Of a DNA stretch of 29,819 nucleotides, positions 28,503 through 29,819 are shown piece after piece. Location: the NCBI GenBank assembly GCA_031287815.1, contig JAITSM010000071.1:1-29819 (forward strand), written 5' to 3'. The notes beneath the pieces were generated by a model that saw only the letters and a program-made list of their open reading frames with translations, was not told where the DNA came from and searched no databases. Within the stretch, counting starts at the first letter, position 1. Each line of letters starts with the position of its first letter. Position numbers and translations under genes: made by a program. The stretch comes from Prevotellaceae bacterium (GTDB lineage: Bacteria; Bacteroidota; Bacteroidia; Bacteroidales; UBA932).

Positions 28503-28960
28503 AACTATCCCTTCAACGCATCGCCCGCAAGCCGGGCTACACCATTGGAAAATTATCCATCGACGGCGCCTACTTCTGCGACACCCTCGAAGACACCGAC
28601 CGGGGTTTAAAACAAACCATGACCGTTGAAGAAATCAAACGCCTGAAGCAAGCCGGCATCACAGCCATTCCCGCCGGGACCTACTACGTACTGATGCACA
28701 TAGTTTCGCCCAAGTATTCCACCCGCGACGCCTACAAACACATCGGCGGCAAGCTCCCGCGACTGGCCAACGTCCCCGGCTACGACGGCGTCCTCATCCA
28801 CATCGGCAACTACCCGAAAGACACCGAAGGCTGCATATTAGTAGGCAAAAACAAAGCCGTCGGCGCAGTCCTCGAATCGACGGAAACATTTAACAAATTA
28901 TATCCAATCCTAAAAGCCGCAGACGACAAGGGCGAACAAATAACCATAACCATTGAATAG
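28499..28960 (+). CDS. DUF5675-family protein, probable cell-wall enzyme (endolysin candidate)
   Basis: A 153-aa protein: LQRIARKPGYTIGKLSIDGAYFCDTLEDTDRG, IPAGTYYVLMHIVSPKY, PGYDGVLIHIGNYPKDTEGCILVG. The G-V-L-I-H-x-G-N-x-x-x-D-T-x-G-C-I-L-V-G motif, with H101 and C112, is the DUF5675 signature and has the His...Cys order of L,D-transpeptidase-like enzymes. Being next to membrane coiled-coil genes, it is the best candidate for peptidoglycan cleavage at lysis. No signal peptide is visible, so a holin or other export route would be needed. The start overlaps the upstream stop (ATGA). Confidence 0.8.
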   Translation: MKLSLQRIARKPGYTIGKLSIDGAYFCDTLEDTDRGLKQTMTVEEIKRLKQAGITAIPAGTYYVLMHIVSPKYSTRDAYKHIGGKLPRLANVPGYDGVLIHIGNYPKDTEGCILVGKNKAVGAVLESTETFNKLYPILKAADDKGEQITITIE

Positions 28961-28974
28961 CCACGAACTATTAT

Positions 28975-29065
28975 TGTCCTTATACTCCTTACTGTCCTTC
29001 ATCTCTTCATCTCTTCACCCCTTCACCCCTTCACCCCTTCACCCCTTCATCTCTTCATCTCTTTA
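28975..29065 (+). repeat. Short-period repeat (CTTCACCCC / CTTCATCT)
   Basis: A degenerate array of about ten 8-9 bp units reads ctccttac-tgtccttcatctcttcatctcttcacccc and continues with four consecutive ttcacccc units. It lies in the 110-nt gap between the DUF5675 and DUF6549 genes. The plus strand is pyrimidine-rich, as at the other junctions after 26 kb. Confidence 0.7.
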
Positions 29066-29070
29066 AAACA

Positions 29071-29676
29071 ATGAAAAAGTACCTCATCATAGCCATCATT
29101 ATTTTCTCGCTCCTTGCCACCATTGCCGGGCTCACGGCCCGCGTAAACCATCTCGCCAGCGAGCGCAACATCTACCAAAGCAACACCCACGTGTTACTCG
29201 ACAGTATTCGTCATTACAAAGTAAACGACAGCTTGAATGCCGCCTCCGCAAAGCAGCTCCAGCTGACGCTCGACGAATACATGCAGTACCGCGCCAGCGA
29301 CTACAACCTGATAAAACAGTTACAAGCTGACAAAAAGCGCCTCGAACAGGTAACGACTGTACAAACAGAAACGACCTACGAAGTATCTGCCCCCGCAGAA
29401 GAACGGGTCGTTATCCGCGACAGCATCATCCGCGACACGGTGCGTTGCTACGTATATGAGGACACATGGCTATCCTTCGACGGCTGCATTACCGGCAGCC
29501 TGTTCAGCGGCAAAGTAAAAAGCCGCGACAGTCTCCTCTACGTAGAGCATATTGTTCCAAAAAGATTTTTAGGCTTCTTATGGAAGTACGGCGTCCGTGA
29601 GCGCCGGCAGGAAATAATAAGCAAAAACCCACACACCGAAATAGTAGGAGCGGAGTTTATAACAATTAGGGAATAA
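29071..29676 (+). CDS. DUF6549-family protein, membrane-anchored (spanin-like candidate)
   Basis: A 201-aa protein. Residues 3-20 form an N-terminal membrane anchor (KYLIIAIIIFSLLATIAGL), then a helical region (RVNHLASERNIYQSNTHVLLDSIRHYKVNDSLNAASAKQLQLTLDEYMQYRASDYNLIKQLQADKKRLEQV) and a C-terminal domain with DTWLSFDGCI, SRDSLLYVEHIVPKRFLGFLWKYG and SKNPHTEIVGAEFITI. I recognise this as the DUF6549 family from Bacteroidota phages. The layout is that of an inner-membrane spanin (Rz-like), next to an endolysin-type gene. The outer-membrane partner is not identified. It converges with the minus-strand toxin gene (4 nt between stops). Confidence 0.8.
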   Translation: MKKYLIIAIIIFSLLATIAGLTARVNHLASERNIYQSNTHVLLDSIRHYKVNDSLNAASAKQLQLTLDEYMQYRASDYNLIKQLQADKKRLEQVTTVQTETTYEVSAPAEERVVIRDSIIRDTVRCYVYEDTWLSFDGCITGSLFSGKVKSRDSLLYVEHIVPKRFLGFLWKYGVRERRQEIISKNPHTEIVGAEFITIRE

Positions 29677-29680
29677 ATTG

Positions 29681-29819
29681 TTATTTATCATCATAATGCC
29701 CTTTTGCCGTTAATATAAGGACAATTACTTTGTCATCATCTATCCGGTATACGAGACGGTCCTTTCTCGTTATTCTACGAGACCAGCAACCGGCATAATT
29801 ATGTCTCATTAATTCGGGC
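29681..29819 (-). CDS. yoeB: YoeB/Txe-family toxin, C-terminal part (cut by the window edge)
   Basis: The minus strand reads PELMRHNYAGCWSRRITRKDRLVYRIDDDKVIVLILTAKGHYDDK before the stop at 29681-29683. This is the YoeB/Txe C-terminal pattern: P-E-x-L-(K/R)-x-x-x-(S/A)-G-x-W-S-R-R-I-x-x-x-x-R-L-V-Y-(R/K)-I and a final (G/x)-H-Y; the RLVY arginine and the HY pair carry catalytic function in YoeB. The toxin cleaves mRNA on the ribosome and is paired with a YefM/Phd-type antitoxin. The start and any antitoxin lie beyond the right edge. This may mark the edge of the phage or a phage-carried toxin-antitoxin pair. Confidence 0.8.
   Translation of the reverse strand, partial: PELMRHNYAGCWSRRITRKDRLVYRIDDDKVIVLILTAKGHYDDK

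Noticed and set aside
26886..29065. CRISPR array
   Set aside because: The tandem repeats are 7-9 bp units without spacers of uniform length, and no cas genes are present.
3..29819. Transposable (Mu-like) phage by gene content
   Set aside because: Several virion proteins are Mu-like, but terminase and portal are lambda-like and no transposase A/B or Mu-type end is visible, so the replication mode cannot be called Mu-like.

Overview
The window is most of a contractile-tailed (myovirus-type) prophage or phage genome, probably from a member of the Bacteroidota, likely Bacteroidales. The host call rests on BACON domains, Bacteroidota-type promoters (TTTG, about 19-20 nt, TAnnTTTG), A/T-rich leaders instead of Shine-Dalgarno sites, a protease/capsid fusion, and the families DUF5618, DUF5675 and DUF6549. 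No integrase, repressor or attachment site is visible, so the phage ends are not defined. No gene-free stretch exceeds 300 bases.

Layout. (1) 1-4.9 kb, early genes: the 3' end of a PAPS-reductase-family gene, several tiny genes, a YopX-family gene, a winged-helix replication initiator with five 12-bp iterons inside it, a DnaB-type helicase, and small zinc-ribbon and helix-turn-helix genes. (2) 4.9-8.2 kb: a lambda Z-like tail completion gene and the small and large (GpA-type) terminase genes. (3) 8.2-20.6 kb, head and tail operon: gpW-like connector, lambda-type portal, prohead protease/major capsid fusion, DUF2190 protein, head completion and tail terminator candidates, sheath, tube, tail chaperone with a predicted -1 frameshift, tape measure, and U, X and D-like proteins. 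(4) 21.2-24.1 kb, baseplate operon: spike (V-like), W/gp25, J and I. (5) 24.2-27.4 kb: receptor-binding and tail-fibre module with BACON domains. (6) 27.4-29.7 kb: a membrane HExxH protein and a probable lysis cassette (membrane coiled-coil proteins flanking a DUF5675 enzyme). (7) The right edge holds the 3' end of a YoeB/Txe-type toxin gene on the minus strand.

Four observations stand out. Two BACON domains appear to be cut at the same strand and divided between consecutive genes (25.4-26.9 kb). The head/tail and baseplate operons are each preceded by a copy of the same 97-nt element with paired palindromes and a promoter-like core. Two minus-strand insertions with their own promoters (16.1-16.3 and 20.6-21.2 kb) interrupt the late operons like morons and encode small membrane proteins and a DUF5618 protein; two of these genes are shorter than 60 codons. 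Finally, coding-strand G/C skew and the strand of the gene-junction repeats both flip near 26.0 kb, suggesting that the fibre/lysis end was acquired separately.

All family calls come from reading the translations by eye; no database search was run.
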